DNA of 6,954 nucleotides from Spirochaetaceae bacterium (GCA_031284085.1 JAITAM010000067.1:1-6954), one strand, 5' to 3'. Shown: positions 1-6,888, numbered from the stretch's first letter. A program made the numbers and translations. Notes: generated from the sequence alone by a model not told the origin.

Positions 1-74
1 TGCGATATTCCGGCCTTTAATCTTAATTATCTGATTCGTAGTCCTAAAGCCTTCTTTATTATCTTGTTATCTCG

Positions 75-222
75 CCGCTAAAGACCCTTTTGGCGGGCGC
101 TCTTTGACTTCCACCGTATATGGCGCACGGGTTACAGGACTTTAATAAAAGCTTTGTAACCTCTTATTAAGGGTTATAGAAATGCCGGGACGCCTTGTCT
201 AAAGAGCGGCAAGGCTTTTTTT
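75..222 (+). ncRNA. Candidate structured RNA ending in a terminator
   Basis: This stretch folds far better than a random spacer when read on the plus strand. A hairpin at 75-96 pairs CCGCTAAAG with TTTTGGCGG around an ACCC loop (two G-U pairs). A longer hairpin at 130-161 starts with the perfect 7-bp arms GGTTACA/TGTAACC, continues through two G-U pairs and one mismatch, and ends in CTTT/AAAG around AATA. A long-range helix can form between 98-108 (CGCTCTTTGAC) and 197-208 (GTCTAAAGAGCG), 11 pairs with one bulged T. That helix would either compete with the final terminator hairpin or form a pseudoknot with its loop. A second option for the middle hairpin is TAACC 157-161 with GGTTA 172-176. 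No recognised RNA family was matched, and no clear promoter was found; the true 5' end may lie left of 75 or outside the window. It could also be only a structured 3' UTR of a gene ending before the window. Confidence 0.3.
192..222 (+). terminator. Rho-independent terminator
   Basis: The stem GCCTTG (192-197) pairs with CAAGGC (210-215) around a 12-base loop, and seven T residues follow at 216-222. This is a standard intrinsic terminator on the plus strand. It would end whatever transcript covers 1-190. The loop bases 201-208 are also complementary to 98-105, so the hairpin may have an alternative partner. Confidence 0.6.
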
Positions 223-267
223 GATACTTAAAACCGAGTGGAGGAGCGGGCTGCGGCGCGCAAAGCC

Positions 268-435
268 GCTGTGCTGATACGCTGCAAGCTCTGCCGGTGT
301 TTATTTTATGGTGTGTTGGAGACTGTAACTGTGGCGCAGCTTTTAGGCATGGGTTTGCGCCTTTCTAAGCGCAGGTCTATCAATCTCCAACCGGGTGTGG
401 ATGGTGCAGTTTAGGTGCAGCTGGTGTGGGGTAGT
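268..435. repeat. 168-bp repeat, unit 1
   Basis: First copy. It carries the most complete outer inverted repeat, GTTGGAGA with TCTCCAAC, enclosing the GGCGCA/TGCGCC arms. The preceding bases 223-267 do not resemble the end of a unit, so the array starts sharply here. Confidence 0.85.
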
Positions 436-603
436 GCTGTGCTGATACGCCGCACATTCTGCCGGCGTTTATTTTATGGTGTGTTGGAGACTGTAACTGT
501 GGCGCATATTTTAGGCATGGGTTTGCGCCTTTCCAAGCACAGATCTATCCATTTCCAAGTGGGTGTGGATGGTGCAGTTTAGGTGCAGCTGGTGTGGGGT
601 AGG
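436..603. repeat. 168-bp repeat, unit 2
   Basis: The most divergent copy: CACATTCT replaces CAAGCTCT near the start, ATATTTT replaces AGCTTTT after GGCGC, and CCAAGTGGG replaces CCAACCGGG. The last of these breaks the outer inverted repeat seen in unit 1. Confidence 0.85.
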
Positions 604-771
604 GCTGTGCCGATACGCCGCAAGCTCTGCCGGAGTTTATTTTATGGTGTGTTGGAGACTGTAACTGTGGCGCAGCTTTTAGGCATGGGTTTGCGCCTTT
701 CCAAGTAGAGATCTATCCATTTCCAACCGGGTGTGGATGGTGCAGTTTAGGTGCAACTGGTGTGGGGTAGT
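604..771. repeat. 168-bp repeat, unit 3
   Basis: Last copy. It has an internal TAG after CCTTTCCAAG that ends the short ATG frame present in units 1 and 2. It stops abruptly at 771, and the terminator stem begins five bases later. Confidence 0.85.
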
Positions 772-775
772 ACGG

Positions 776-813
776 AAAGAGGGGTAGAGTTTTTTAGCAC
801 TCTACCCCTCTTT
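776..813. terminator. Strong, possibly bidirectional terminator
   Basis: AAAGAGGGGTAGAGT (776-790) and ACTCTACCCCTCTTT (799-813) form a perfect 15-bp inverted repeat around an 8-base loop (791-798). The T run is better on the plus side (TTTTACTTTT, 811-820). On the minus side the stem is followed by CTTTCC. It can end plus-strand transcripts crossing the tandem repeats. It is also the first good candidate to end the minus-strand chemoreceptor transcript, about 200 bases past that stop codon. Confidence 0.75.
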
Positions 814-850
814 TACTTTTAGCACCGAGAACCTAGAATACGCCTTGCCA

Positions 851-921
851 GCTTCCTGTAGGCAAAAAGCCATACACCCGTTTCCGATACCAACAACGCA
901 GCTTAGAAACCGGCTGGCCTG
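851..921 (-). repeat. Gene-end repeat element, copy A
   Basis: Read on the minus strand, this copy starts CAGGCCAGCCGGTTTC and ends in GGCTTTTTGCCTACAGGAAGC. It is tandem with copy B at a 73-base period: GGCAAAAAGCC lies at 861-871 and 934-944, and GAAAC at 906 and 979. Its hairpin arms are less perfect than in B (GCCGG instead of GCCTG). Together A and B keep a repeat-derived frame open on the minus strand across 833-1045. That frame is best read as a by-product of the repeat. Confidence 0.7.
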
Positions 922-1012
922 CGCCTGCTTTCAGGCAAAAAGCCATATACCCGCCCTTGATGCCAACACCGTACCGTTGAAACAGGCTGTGCCTGCTGAG
1001 ACAGCTTAGGGC
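922..1012 (-). repeat. Gene-end repeat element, copy B
   Basis: On the minus strand the order is a GCTGTC segment, CAGGC-ACA-GCCTG followed by TTTC, a variable middle of about 35 bases, then GGCTTTTTGCCTGAAAGCAGGC. The last part contains the small hairpin GCCTG-AAAG-CAGGC (923-936 in plus coordinates). It starts a few bases past the chemoreceptor stop. The hairpin plus TTTC could act as a weak terminator, but the T run is short. Copy D at the right edge matches it over most of its length. Confidence 0.7.
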
Positions 1013-1016
1013 TGTG

Positions 1017-3179
1017 CTACGTGGTCTTGAACTTGGAGATTTCACTTATCAGTACCTCAATGTGCCGTTTGTTCTCTCCACTGATCTCGTTTACCCGAGC
1101 AACCGCCGTGTTTATCTCCTTTGCCCCTACCGCAGTATTACTCATTCCCTTTGTAATATCCTGCGTGAGTTTCTCAAGATTCTTGCTCTCTTTTACGATT
1201 GTGTGGCTCTCATCGCGCATGTCCTCAGAATCGTTTCTGATAACCTGCGTTATATTGTGGAGCTTGCCTATGTATTCGAGTATCTGCTTGCTGCCGTTTC
1301 CCTGCTCTTCCATTGCTTTGCGAACCTCCGTTTCTTGCGCGGAGACTATCTTCACATTCTGATCTATAGCCTCAAAACGCTCAAGCACTTCATCTGTTGC
1401 TTCCGCTATTTTATCTATGGATTCCTTAATCTTATTCAGCACGGTTTCTATGGTTTTCGACTGTTCGCCTGAGGACTCGGCTAACTTTCTGATCTCATCC
1501 GCCACTACCGCAAAGCCTTTGCCGGACTCGCCTGCATGAGCCGCTTCAATAGCCGCATTCATTGAAAGAAGGTTGGTCTGACTTGCTATATTGTTCATAA
1601 CCACAGTAATTTCAAGAATATCCTCAGACTGTTTGGCAATTTCTTGAATGGAGGTGGAGACGGCTTCAAGACCCGTGCGCCCCGCATCCGCTACCTGCGC
1701 TAGATTTTTAACATTTTCATCGTTTCTTACCAATATTTGAGTAACCGAGTCGATGTTCGTAAGCAGCTCTTGGATAGCTACGGAAGACTGACCTATGCTG
1801 TCGGCTTGCGTGCCAAGGTGCTGATTAAGCAGCTCTATACTGTTGATGATCTTGTGCATGGTTTCGCTGGTTTGAGCTACACTGCCTGCTTGATTATCCG
1901 CCTGCTGCTTAACAGTGCGGATCGTGCCGGTGATCTCGTTAATAGTCGCCGCAGTCTGTGTCATATTACTCGAAAGCTCAGTTCCAGTTGTGGAAAGGAG
2001 ACCCGATTGCTGCTTTATATTTACCACAAGCTTCTGGATTTTATCGAGCGTCTCATTAAAATGCTTTCCCATATCACCGATCTCATCGGCAGACCTAATG
2101 GTTACCCGCTTAGTCAAATCACCCTCTCCTTTTGAAATATCCTTCATCATATCGCCGATATACACGATCCGTTTGGTAAGGCTATTTGAAACGATGAAGA
2201 TAAGAACCGCAGCTGCTATTGCCGCCCCCACAACAAAGATGATGCTGAACTGTAGGAGAACGTTCACAGGCTCCAATACCGTTTTCACCGGAATAATGCT
2301 TACCACAGTCCAAGGTCTCAGCGTATTTTCACTCCTGAAAGGATAGCTTACAATGGCATTGCCTTTGTAAGTAACGATAGCACTTTTTCCATCGTTCAAA
2401 GAATTGGTAACCGCTTTGATACCTTCTTCTCCCAGTATCTGTGCATCCACAGTGCGAAAGCTTGCGCCTATTTTAGCAGTGTCGTAATGAGCTACTATAG
2501 CCCCGGCTTGAGTGTAAAGTACGGTCCGCCCCGTACCGTAGAGTCTTGTGCTTTCGATCAATGCCTGTGTGTCTTCCAACCCGATCTGAAGCCCTAAAAC
2601 ACCTCTGCCCCGCTCTCCAAGCAGCACGGGAATCCTAAGTTCAGTTGAATATTTGGACACGCCATTCACAACAGACTGCACCGGATCAGTGATATCGGGA
2701 CGTTGAGAAACGGTGGCAAGCACTTCTTGATACTGCTCGTATGTTTTAACTTCCACAACGCCTGATGCTCTAGTAATGTGAAAAGCGATCTGCCCATTTG
2801 CAGTTGCGCCCTGCGCACCTGCATAATCCTCGTCCATACCATCAAGAGCATTAGGAGTGAACAACGCGTATGCACCGGTAAACGCTGGTATCGTCGTTAT
2901 CAACATGCCAAGCGCATCTTGAAGCCTTACACGGCGCTCTTCCGCCGGTATTTTTGTATCGTAGCACAGAACAATAGCGAGGACGCCCAGTCCTTGTATG
3001 CACTGTTCGCCTCCTTTTGTTACATTATTTGCGATGGAAGAGGACATGCTCAGCACATTTTCAAGAGCAGCTTTCTCTTGAAGTGCAGCCGCCCTATTCA
3101 CGACGACTATTGCAATAACAGAGATAAGGACAATCACAAGTGTCGTATTAAGCACCGTCAATCTTATACTAATCTTCAT
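1017..3179 (-). CDS. Methyl-accepting chemotaxis protein, double-Cache type
   Basis: An inner-membrane chemoreceptor of 720 residues that senses a periplasmic ligand and controls the CheA/CheW kinase complex. Membrane helix 1 is at about residues 8-28. The periplasmic sensor follows (about 29-305) and looks like a double Cache fold, with ITDPVQ at 163-168, [13 protein letters not shown] at 191-203 and [20 protein letters not shown] at 214-233. Helix 2 is at about 310-331, then HAMP (about 332-385). A long cytoplasmic coiled coil runs to the end, with the conserved tip [20 protein letters not shown] at 531-550 and [18 protein letters not shown] at 553-570. The aromatic residue usual after DP in this sensor family is V167, so a typical amino-acid ligand cannot be assumed. 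There is no C-terminal pentapeptide for CheR binding. The ATG has an AAAGGAG site 10 bases upstream; the stop is TAG. Ligand unknown; family call firm. Confidence 0.95.
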   Translation of the reverse strand: MKISIRLTVLNTTLVIVLISVIAIVVVNRAAALQEKAALENVLSMSSSIANNVTKGGEQCIQGLGVLAIVLCYDTKIPAEERRVRLQDALGMLITTIPAFTGAYALFTPNALDGMDEDYAGAQGATANGQIAFHITRASGVVEVKTYEQYQEVLATVSQRPDITDPVQSVVNGVSKYSTELRIPVLLGERGRGVLGLQIGLEDTQALIESTRLYGTGRTVLYTQAGAIVAHYDTAKIGASFRTVDAQILGEEGIKAVTNSLNDGKSAIVTYKGNAIVSYPFRSENTLRPWTVVSIIPVKTVLEPVNVLLQFSIIFVVGAAIAAAVLIFIVSNSLTKRIVYIGDMMKDISKGEGDLTKRVTIRSADEIGDMGKHFNETLDKIQKLVVNIKQQSGLLSTTGTELSSNMTQTAATINEITGTIRTVKQQADNQAGSVAQTSETMHKIINSIELLNQHLGTQADSIGQSSVAIQELLTNIDSVTQILVRNDENVKNLAQVADAGRTGLEAVSTSIQEIAKQSEDILEITVVMNNIASQTNLLSMNAAIEAAHAGESGKGFAVVADEIRKLAESSGEQSKTIETVLNKIKESIDKIAEATDEVLERFEAIDQNVKIVSAQETEVRKAMEEQGNGSKQILEYIGKLHNITQVIRNDSEDMRDESHTIVKESKNLEKLTQDITKGMSNTAVGAKEINTAVARVNEISGENKRHIEVLISEISKFKTT

Positions 3180-3189
3180 TTTTATTTTG

Positions 3190-3196
3190 CTCCTTT
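3190..3196 (-). promoter_or_regulatory. Shine-Dalgarno of the chemoreceptor gene
   Basis: The minus strand reads AAAGGAG, ten bases before the ATG at 3179. It supports this start and suggests translation independent of the upstream gene. Confidence 0.75.
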
Positions 3197-3213
3197 TTCG
3201 TATTTATTTATGG

Positions 3214-3231
3214 GGCTTTGTCAATAAAGCC
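3214..3231 (-). other. Hairpin in the chemoreceptor leader
   Basis: GGCTTT and AAAGCC form a 6-bp stem around a 6-base loop. It lies between the short leader ORF and the chemoreceptor Shine-Dalgarno. No T run follows it on the minus strand, so it is not a terminator by itself. It might affect message stability or ribosome access. Confidence 0.4.
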
Positions 3232-3263
3232 GCCATCCCTTTTACCAAGCTAGCCGAGACAGT

Positions 3264-3299
3264 TTAGAGAATAATACTTTTACACATAAAGGGAAACAT
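3264..3299 (-). CDS. Possible leader peptide MFPFMCKSIIL
   Basis: An 11-codon ORF (ATG to TAA) in the leader of the chemoreceptor gene. Its case rests on the ribosome site: the minus strand has GAGGAGGT (3304-3311), a near-perfect match to the 16S tail, with AGGAGG five bases before the ATG. That is stronger than the site of any of the three large genes here. Bases TCCCTTT at its start (minus strand, 3288-3294) are complementary to AAAGGGA downstream (3236-3242), so ribosome position on this ORF could change the fold of the leader. It ends about 85 bases before the chemoreceptor ATG. It could be a true leader peptide, the remnant of a lost gene, or chance. No known peptide family was recognised. 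Confidence 0.35.
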   Translation of the reverse strand: MFPFMCKSIIL

Positions 3300-3490
3300 G
3301 ACCACCTCCTCAAAAACAAAGTACCGATAGTCTACACTATTAAATCTTTTTTCAATAGCCATATAATTGGTAGGCGTAAGACTTGGAAAGGTCTGAGCCC
3401 CACTCAAAACCGGACGGTACTTCTCAGTTGAAAGCGGCCGGCACTCTCTCTAGGCGGATGATACAGAAACAAGCCGTGCCTGTCGGACAG
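3300..3490 (-). promoter_or_regulatory. Spacer with a possible weak promoter for the chemoreceptor
   Basis: This part of the 311-bp gap between the ABC-F stop and the chemoreceptor start probably holds the chemoreceptor promoter, because the Shine-Dalgarno of the leader ORF starts at 3311. On the minus strand the region is A/T-rich and offers TTGAAA (3350-3355) as a -35, with TAGACT (3329-3334) as a -10 at 15-base spacing. Alternatively TTTAAT (3339-3344) could be a -10 without a good -35. None is convincing, and no clear sigma-28 site was seen. The part next to the ABC-F stop holds a fragment of the gene-end repeat. No strong terminator is present, so readthrough from ABC-F is possible. Confidence 0.25.
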
Positions 3491-3497
3491 CTAGGGC
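3466..3497 (-). repeat. Gene-end repeat element, partial copy C
   Basis: On the minus strand the sequence from the ABC-F stop onward reads CTAGCTGTCCGACAGGCACG followed by GCTTGTTTC. It aligns with copy B (CTAAGCTGTC, CAGGCACAGCCTGTTTC) with few changes and then diverges. The hairpin core is CAGGC-ACG-GCTTG plus TTTC, with one G-U pair. The match covers the TAG stop and reaches the last ABC-F codons. Confidence 0.5.
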
Positions 3498-5401
3498 AGG
3501 CCGACTTGCTCTAACTGTTCCATCACTCTTTCCCATTCTACCGTTGCCTCATCTATGAGCGCACCCGTCCTTACCAACCGTTCCTGTACTGCTTGCGCTT
3601 TCTCATGTATACTGTAGACCTCAGGCTTCAAAAGTTCCGCCTCAAGAAACGCCTTTTCTTTCTCCAGTTCATCAAGCTGTGATAAAATATCCTCTTCTTG
3701 CCGCTTGAAACGGCGGATAGATTTAGCTATCTCACGGTTTAACTTTGCCTCACCATGCTTTGGCTCGGTGTGAACCACCGGCGCTTCGGGCAATACCGCC
3801 GTTTTTTCCACGTAATAAGCATAGCCTCCATAAAAAAGCCTGTGATGGCCAGCGGATAGTTCAAGCGTCTTCGTTGAAAGCCCTTCTATAAAAGAGCGAT
3901 CATGCGACACAAAAATCACCGTGCCGCTATAGGCTTTCAAGGTAGAAAGCAGAATATCTTTCGAGTGCAAGTCCAAATGGTTGGTCGGCTCGTCCAAGAT
4001 CAGCATATTCAGCGGTTTAAGAAGCATTCTAAGCAGGGCAAGCCTGCTTTTTTCACCGCCGGAAAGCACATTCACAGGCTTATACACATCGTCGCCGCGG
4101 AACAAAAACGCTCCAAGCATATCACGCACTTTAGGAATAAGCGCTGTAGGCGCTTGAGCTTCTATAAACTCCAATACCGGCTCTGAGCTGGTGAGCAACT
4201 CCGCCGATTCCTGTGAAAAATACCCGTAGACAATACCTGTTCCGTACTGAACAGCGCCTTCAAAAGCACAATCCACACCGGCTAGTATGCGCAGCAAGGT
4301 CGATTTACCCGCACCGTTGCGCCCTACCACAACAAGCTTTTCACCGGATTCAAGTAGCAGCTCCAAATTAGACAGCACCTGATTATTGCCGTAGCGTTTC
4401 GTTATACCGGCAGCGTTCAAGGCAACGCGCCCTGCATGAGGCGGCGGCGGAAAGGTAATACTGATCTTTTTAAGCGCTTCCGGTATCTCTATACGCTCAA
4501 GCTTTTCCAGTCTTTTGACACGCTCCTGCACCATAGCGGCTTTTGAAGCTTTATACCTAAAGCGCCGGATAATATCTTCAGTCCGTGCAATCTCTTCTTG
4601 TTGCTCGGCATACCGTTTGAGCAAGGCGTCCAACTCAGCCTGACGGATATTCTCGTATACAGAATAATTTCCCACATACCGGTTGAGCTTTCCTTGAAAC
4701 AACTCGTAGACTTCTTGTATCGTCGAATCAAGAAAGTAGCGATCGTGGGACACAAGCAAGTAGCCTCCGTCATACGCTTTAAGCCACGCCTCAAGCCATG
4801 TGCGCGCCTCAATATCAAGGTAATTTGTCGGCTCATCAAGAAGGAGTATATCAGGAGACTCAAGCAGCACCTTTGCAAGAGCGATACGCATCTGCCAGCC
4901 GCCTGAAAACTCCTCAACCGCCCTGTCGCTATCGGCAGGCGTAAAGCCAAGCCCTTCTAATACGACTGCAATGCCGCCGCTGCGGGTGTAATAACCGGAT
5001 GCTTCTATATAATCCTGAAGCCTGTGGTACTCGCCTAACAATCCGGCTGTGCGCTTGCCGTCTTCTTTCACGCCTTCCAAAGTCCGCCCTATTGCATCAC
5101 GCTCTTCAATGCACCTTACAATGTCTTGGTATGCAGTTTCTAATTCCTCACGTAAGGTTTTTCCCCGGTGAACAATGCCGGACTGCGGCAAGTACGAGAT
5201 GCGGCAGCCTTTTTGTATGGCCCGCTCTCCTTTATCGGCAGGACGTATACCGGCTATGATCTGCATGAACGTAGACTTGCCCGAGCCGTTTACCCCGGTC
5301 AGCGCGGCACGAGAAGCGGTAGCAAGGTTAAGGTTAAGATCGCGCAGAATATCGCGGCCGCCAAAGGCAAGGGATATTTTAGTCAGTTGTACAAAAGCCA
5401 T
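3491..5401 (-). CDS. ABC-F family ATPase
   Basis: A soluble protein of 636 residues with two fused ATP-binding cassettes and no membrane segment. ABC-F proteins bind the ribosomal E site and act in translation, or in some cases in antibiotic resistance, rather than in transport. Cassette 1 has Walker A GVNGSGKST (36-44), Q-loop YLPQ (70-73), signature FSGGW (165-169), Walker B ILLLDEP (185-191) and H219. The charged interdomain linker spans about 240-325. Cassette 2 has Walker A GRNGAGKST (360-368), signature LSGGE (446-450), Walker B LILDEP (467-472) and H500. A charged C-terminal coiled coil follows (about 550-634). All catalytic motifs are intact. Size and C-terminal tail resemble the YheS/Uup group more than the shorter EttA, but the exact subgroup is uncertain. 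The ATG lies six bases after the lipoprotein stop with only a weak ribosome site, so coupled translation is likely. Confidence 0.92.
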   Translation of the reverse strand: MAFVQLTKISLAFGGRDILRDLNLNLATASRAALTGVNGSGKSTFMQIIAGIRPADKGERAIQKGCRISYLPQSGIVHRGKTLREELETAYQDIVRCIEERDAIGRTLEGVKEDGKRTAGLLGEYHRLQDYIEASGYYTRSGGIAVVLEGLGFTPADSDRAVEEFSGGWQMRIALAKVLLESPDILLLDEPTNYLDIEARTWLEAWLKAYDGGYLLVSHDRYFLDSTIQEVYELFQGKLNRYVGNYSVYENIRQAELDALLKRYAEQQEEIARTEDIIRRFRYKASKAAMVQERVKRLEKLERIEIPEALKKISITFPPPPHAGRVALNAAGITKRYGNNQVLSNLELLLESGEKLVVVGRNGAGKSTLLRILAGVDCAFEGAVQYGTGIVYGYFSQESAELLTSSEPVLEFIEAQAPTALIPKVRDMLGAFLFRGDDVYKPVNVLSGGEKSRLALLRMLLKPLNMLILDEPTNHLDLHSKDILLSTLKAYSGTVIFVSHDRSFIEGLSTKTLELSAGHHRLFYGGYAYYVEKTAVLPEAPVVHTEPKHGEAKLNREIAKSIRRFKRQEEDILSQLDELEKEKAFLEAELLKPEVYSIHEKAQAVQERLVRTGALIDEATVEWERVMEQLEQVGLP

Positions 5402-5407
5402 CTTTAA

Positions 5408-6877
5408 TTACTCGCTTGGAAGAAACGGATCGCTCGGATCATCCATATCAAGATCAAATGCCGGCTCCTCAAAGAACATCGGTTCTTCTTGTAACGGCAC
5501 TACAGGCTGCTGCTCCGTTCGGAAGAAATAAATGACCAAAGGAGAAGAGGCACGCCTTTGAACAACAGACGACGCCTTGTCTATATTGTCGGGCGGCACA
5601 TACTCAAGGTGCAAGCCTTGGTCATCGAGGTAATAGAGCATATTCATCACGGAGCCGGTTGTGCCGATGCCGTCAAAATAAAAGGAAAAAGCGCCGTCAA
5701 ACGAGCTTCTTAAAGAGCGGCTTAGAAAAAGATTCATTTCCACAGTTCCGCTGCCTAATGAAGATGAGGAGACAATGCGAGGACTAAGCAGATTATAACC
5801 GGTCCACGAAAAACGTCCTTCAGGAAGGAAGGATAACAAGCCGTAGTTTGCGCTTGAGAAAACAGGACCCGATGCCCAAATACTCTCGTATACAGCATTG
5901 CGCCGTTCCCTTTCTTGCATAATAAGATCGTCAATGTCGGCCGACAATTCCGTAAAAAGGACGGTCTCTAACAAAAAGCCGCTGTCGCTGTACTGTACGG
6001 CCAGTAGGTTGTCGGAACGCAAGGTCATCTGAAGCGATGTTCCTTCAAAACGCCACGATCGATTTCCATTCGGCTTTATGGCGGTATAGGCAAAGGTCTT
6101 GTTTACATCGGCGGTGTAAATATAGGCGATGCCGGTATCAAGGCCGGGGAAGAATCCCCAGTGCTTCGTCAGATCATCAATATTGATCCACTGGTTGTTA
6201 AACATGGTTTGGTATACTTCAGGAATCCAATTCTTCGTGAGCAAAATCTCAAGATCGTTATCTTCTTTTTCTTCCGCCGGCTTGCTGATCGCAAGGACAC
6301 CGCCTTTATACTCAAAGAATCTAAGCCGGTAAGAAAAACAATAGCCTATCGTACCGTTTTCGGTAAGCACCTGATACCATAGACCGTCGAGCGGAATACC
6401 GGTTGTGCTAATAGTCGGCGTCCCCTCGACTTGCGATAGGATTTTGATGATCTCCCCCATCCGCAGGCGGTATACTCTTTTTGCATTGTTAGTCGGTTCT
6501 TCACGTATAGGCAGCCCATCTTGCAATGTTTCGGCGTAAACCAGCGCCATCTCGGCAAATTCCTGTGCGCGTTTTTGTGCGGCTGCTTTTGTACTGCTCA
6601 CTTCAAGGAGCGGAAGAGATATTTCTATTTTGTCGATCGCATCGGTTTGGTATTGCTTGGGGATACCGGCAATCCAAACCTGATTTATGTTCGAGCGGAC
6701 ATAAACCGGCAGTAAAGAACCGGAAGGAATGGGCGGCTTTTCGGCCGACCACAGAAGCACTCCCCATCCGAAAAGCTTTGTGCAGGACCCGAGAAGGGTA
6801 CTTGCTACTATAATTAAGACACTTGCCACAATGGTACTCATCCAACGCATTTGTTTTTTATAGTACGTTTTTTCCAA
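5408..6877 (-). CDS. Predicted lipoprotein with a bacterial SH3-like domain
   Basis: A protein of up to 489 residues. Basic residues and a hydrophobic stretch (14-29) lead to TLLGSC, a relaxed spirochaete lipobox that would lipidate C32 and anchor the protein to a membrane. An SH3b-like region spans about 113-190: GLPIREEPT (121-129), then VYRLRMGEIIKILS and DGLWYQVL, ending GTIGYCFSYRLRFF. Such domains often bind cell-wall peptides, but this is not shown here. Residues 205-450 look like a beta-rich domain of unknown function, and the tail (about 455-489) is rich in acidic residues and proline. The longest frame starts with TTG at 6877 and has no visible Shine-Dalgarno. ATG codons at residue 10 (6850) or 13 (6841) would give a more usual signal peptide, and a promoter-like sequence overlaps the TTG start. 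It is followed closely by the ABC-F gene. Its function is unknown. Confidence 0.75.
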   Translation of the reverse strand: MEKTYYKKQMRWMSTIVASVLIIVASTLLGSCTKLFGWGVLLWSAEKPPIPSGSLLPVYVRSNINQVWIAGIPKQYQTDAIDKIEISLPLLEVSSTKAAAQKRAQEFAEMALVYAETLQDGLPIREEPTNNAKRVYRLRMGEIIKILSQVEGTPTISTTGIPLDGLWYQVLTENGTIGYCFSYRLRFFEYKGGVLAISKPAEEKEDNDLEILLTKNWIPEVYQTMFNNQWINIDDLTKHWGFFPGLDTGIAYIYTADVNKTFAYTAIKPNGNRSWRFEGTSLQMTLRSDNLLAVQYSDSGFLLETVLFTELSADIDDLIMQERERRNAVYESIWASGPVFSSANYGLLSFLPEGRFSWTGYNLLSPRIVSSSSLGSGTVEMNLFLSRSLRSSFDGAFSFYFDGIGTTGSVMNMLYYLDDQGLHLEYVPPDNIDKASSVVQRRASSPLVIYFFRTEQQPVVPLQEEPMFFEEPAFDLDMDDPSDPFLPSE

Positions 6878-6888
6878 TAAAAATTCAA
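6860..6888 (-). promoter_or_regulatory. Promoter-like site before the lipoprotein gene
   Basis: On the minus strand TTGAAT (6883-6888) and TACTAT (6860-6865) are separated by exactly 17 bases, each matching the sigma-70 consensus at four of six positions. The predicted start of transcription is near 6853, only about three bases before the ATG at 6850. If it is real, the TTG at 6877 is not the start, and translation would begin at residue 10 or 13 from an almost leaderless message. The -35 abuts the edge of repeat copy D. Confidence 0.35.

Larger units (their letters stand above)
268..771. repeat. Three tandem copies of a 168-bp repeat
   Basis: Three units sit head to tail with no spacer, at 268-435, 436-603 and 604-771, each exactly 168 bp long. 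Aligned by eye, units 1 and 2 differ at about 15 positions, 1 and 3 at about 11, and 2 and 3 at about 13, so identity is roughly 91-93%. All differences are substitutions. Each unit starts GCTGTGCYGATACG and ends GGTGTGGGGTAGK. Each contains GGCGCA...TGCGCC arms, although unit 2 changes the bases next to them. Unit 1 also has outer arms GTTGGAGA/TCTCCAAC, which are weaker in units 2 and 3. Although 168 is a multiple of three, stop codons interrupt all three minus frames in unit 1 and the plus frames are also blocked. A plus-strand ATG inside each unit opens 21 codons in units 1 and 2 but only 7 in unit 3. The array is therefore most likely non-coding. No flanking target duplications or recombinase are visible. 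Confidence 0.9.

Noticed and set aside
1..81. Plus-strand open frame of 26 codons ending in TAA, possibly the tail of a gene left of the window.
   Set aside because: Too short to judge, no recognisable domain, and the stop falls inside the hairpin at 75-96. It remains possible but cannot be supported.
75..222. tracrRNA or retron RNA.
   Set aside because: Neither a CRISPR repeat with matching anti-repeat nor Cas9 or reverse transcriptase is present in the window, so it cannot be claimed.
268..771. Integron attC sites, because unit 1 has GTTGGAG and CTCCAAC arms.
   Set aside because: The arms do not fit the RYYYAAC/GTTRRRY core consensus, are not kept in unit 2, and there are no gene cassettes between units or an integrase in the window.
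268..771. CRISPR array.
   Set aside because: The units are 168 bp with no unique spacers between them.
833..1045. A 70-codon minus-strand ORF overlapping the end of the chemoreceptor gene.
   Set aside because: Most of it is repeat copies A and B translated; its internal similarity (AFCLKAG, YGFLPTG) comes from the DNA repeat. It has no convincing ribosome site and overlaps a real gene.
1014..3227. Several plus-strand ORFs of 110-150 codons opposite the chemoreceptor gene.
   Set aside because: They are antisense to a well-supported gene and show no domain or ribosome site of their own.
3214..3231. Insertion-sequence end, since GGCTTTGTCAATAAA resembles IS903-type termini.
   Set aside because: The resemblance needs a gap, there is no partner end, no transposase and no target duplication. 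A simple hairpin explains it.
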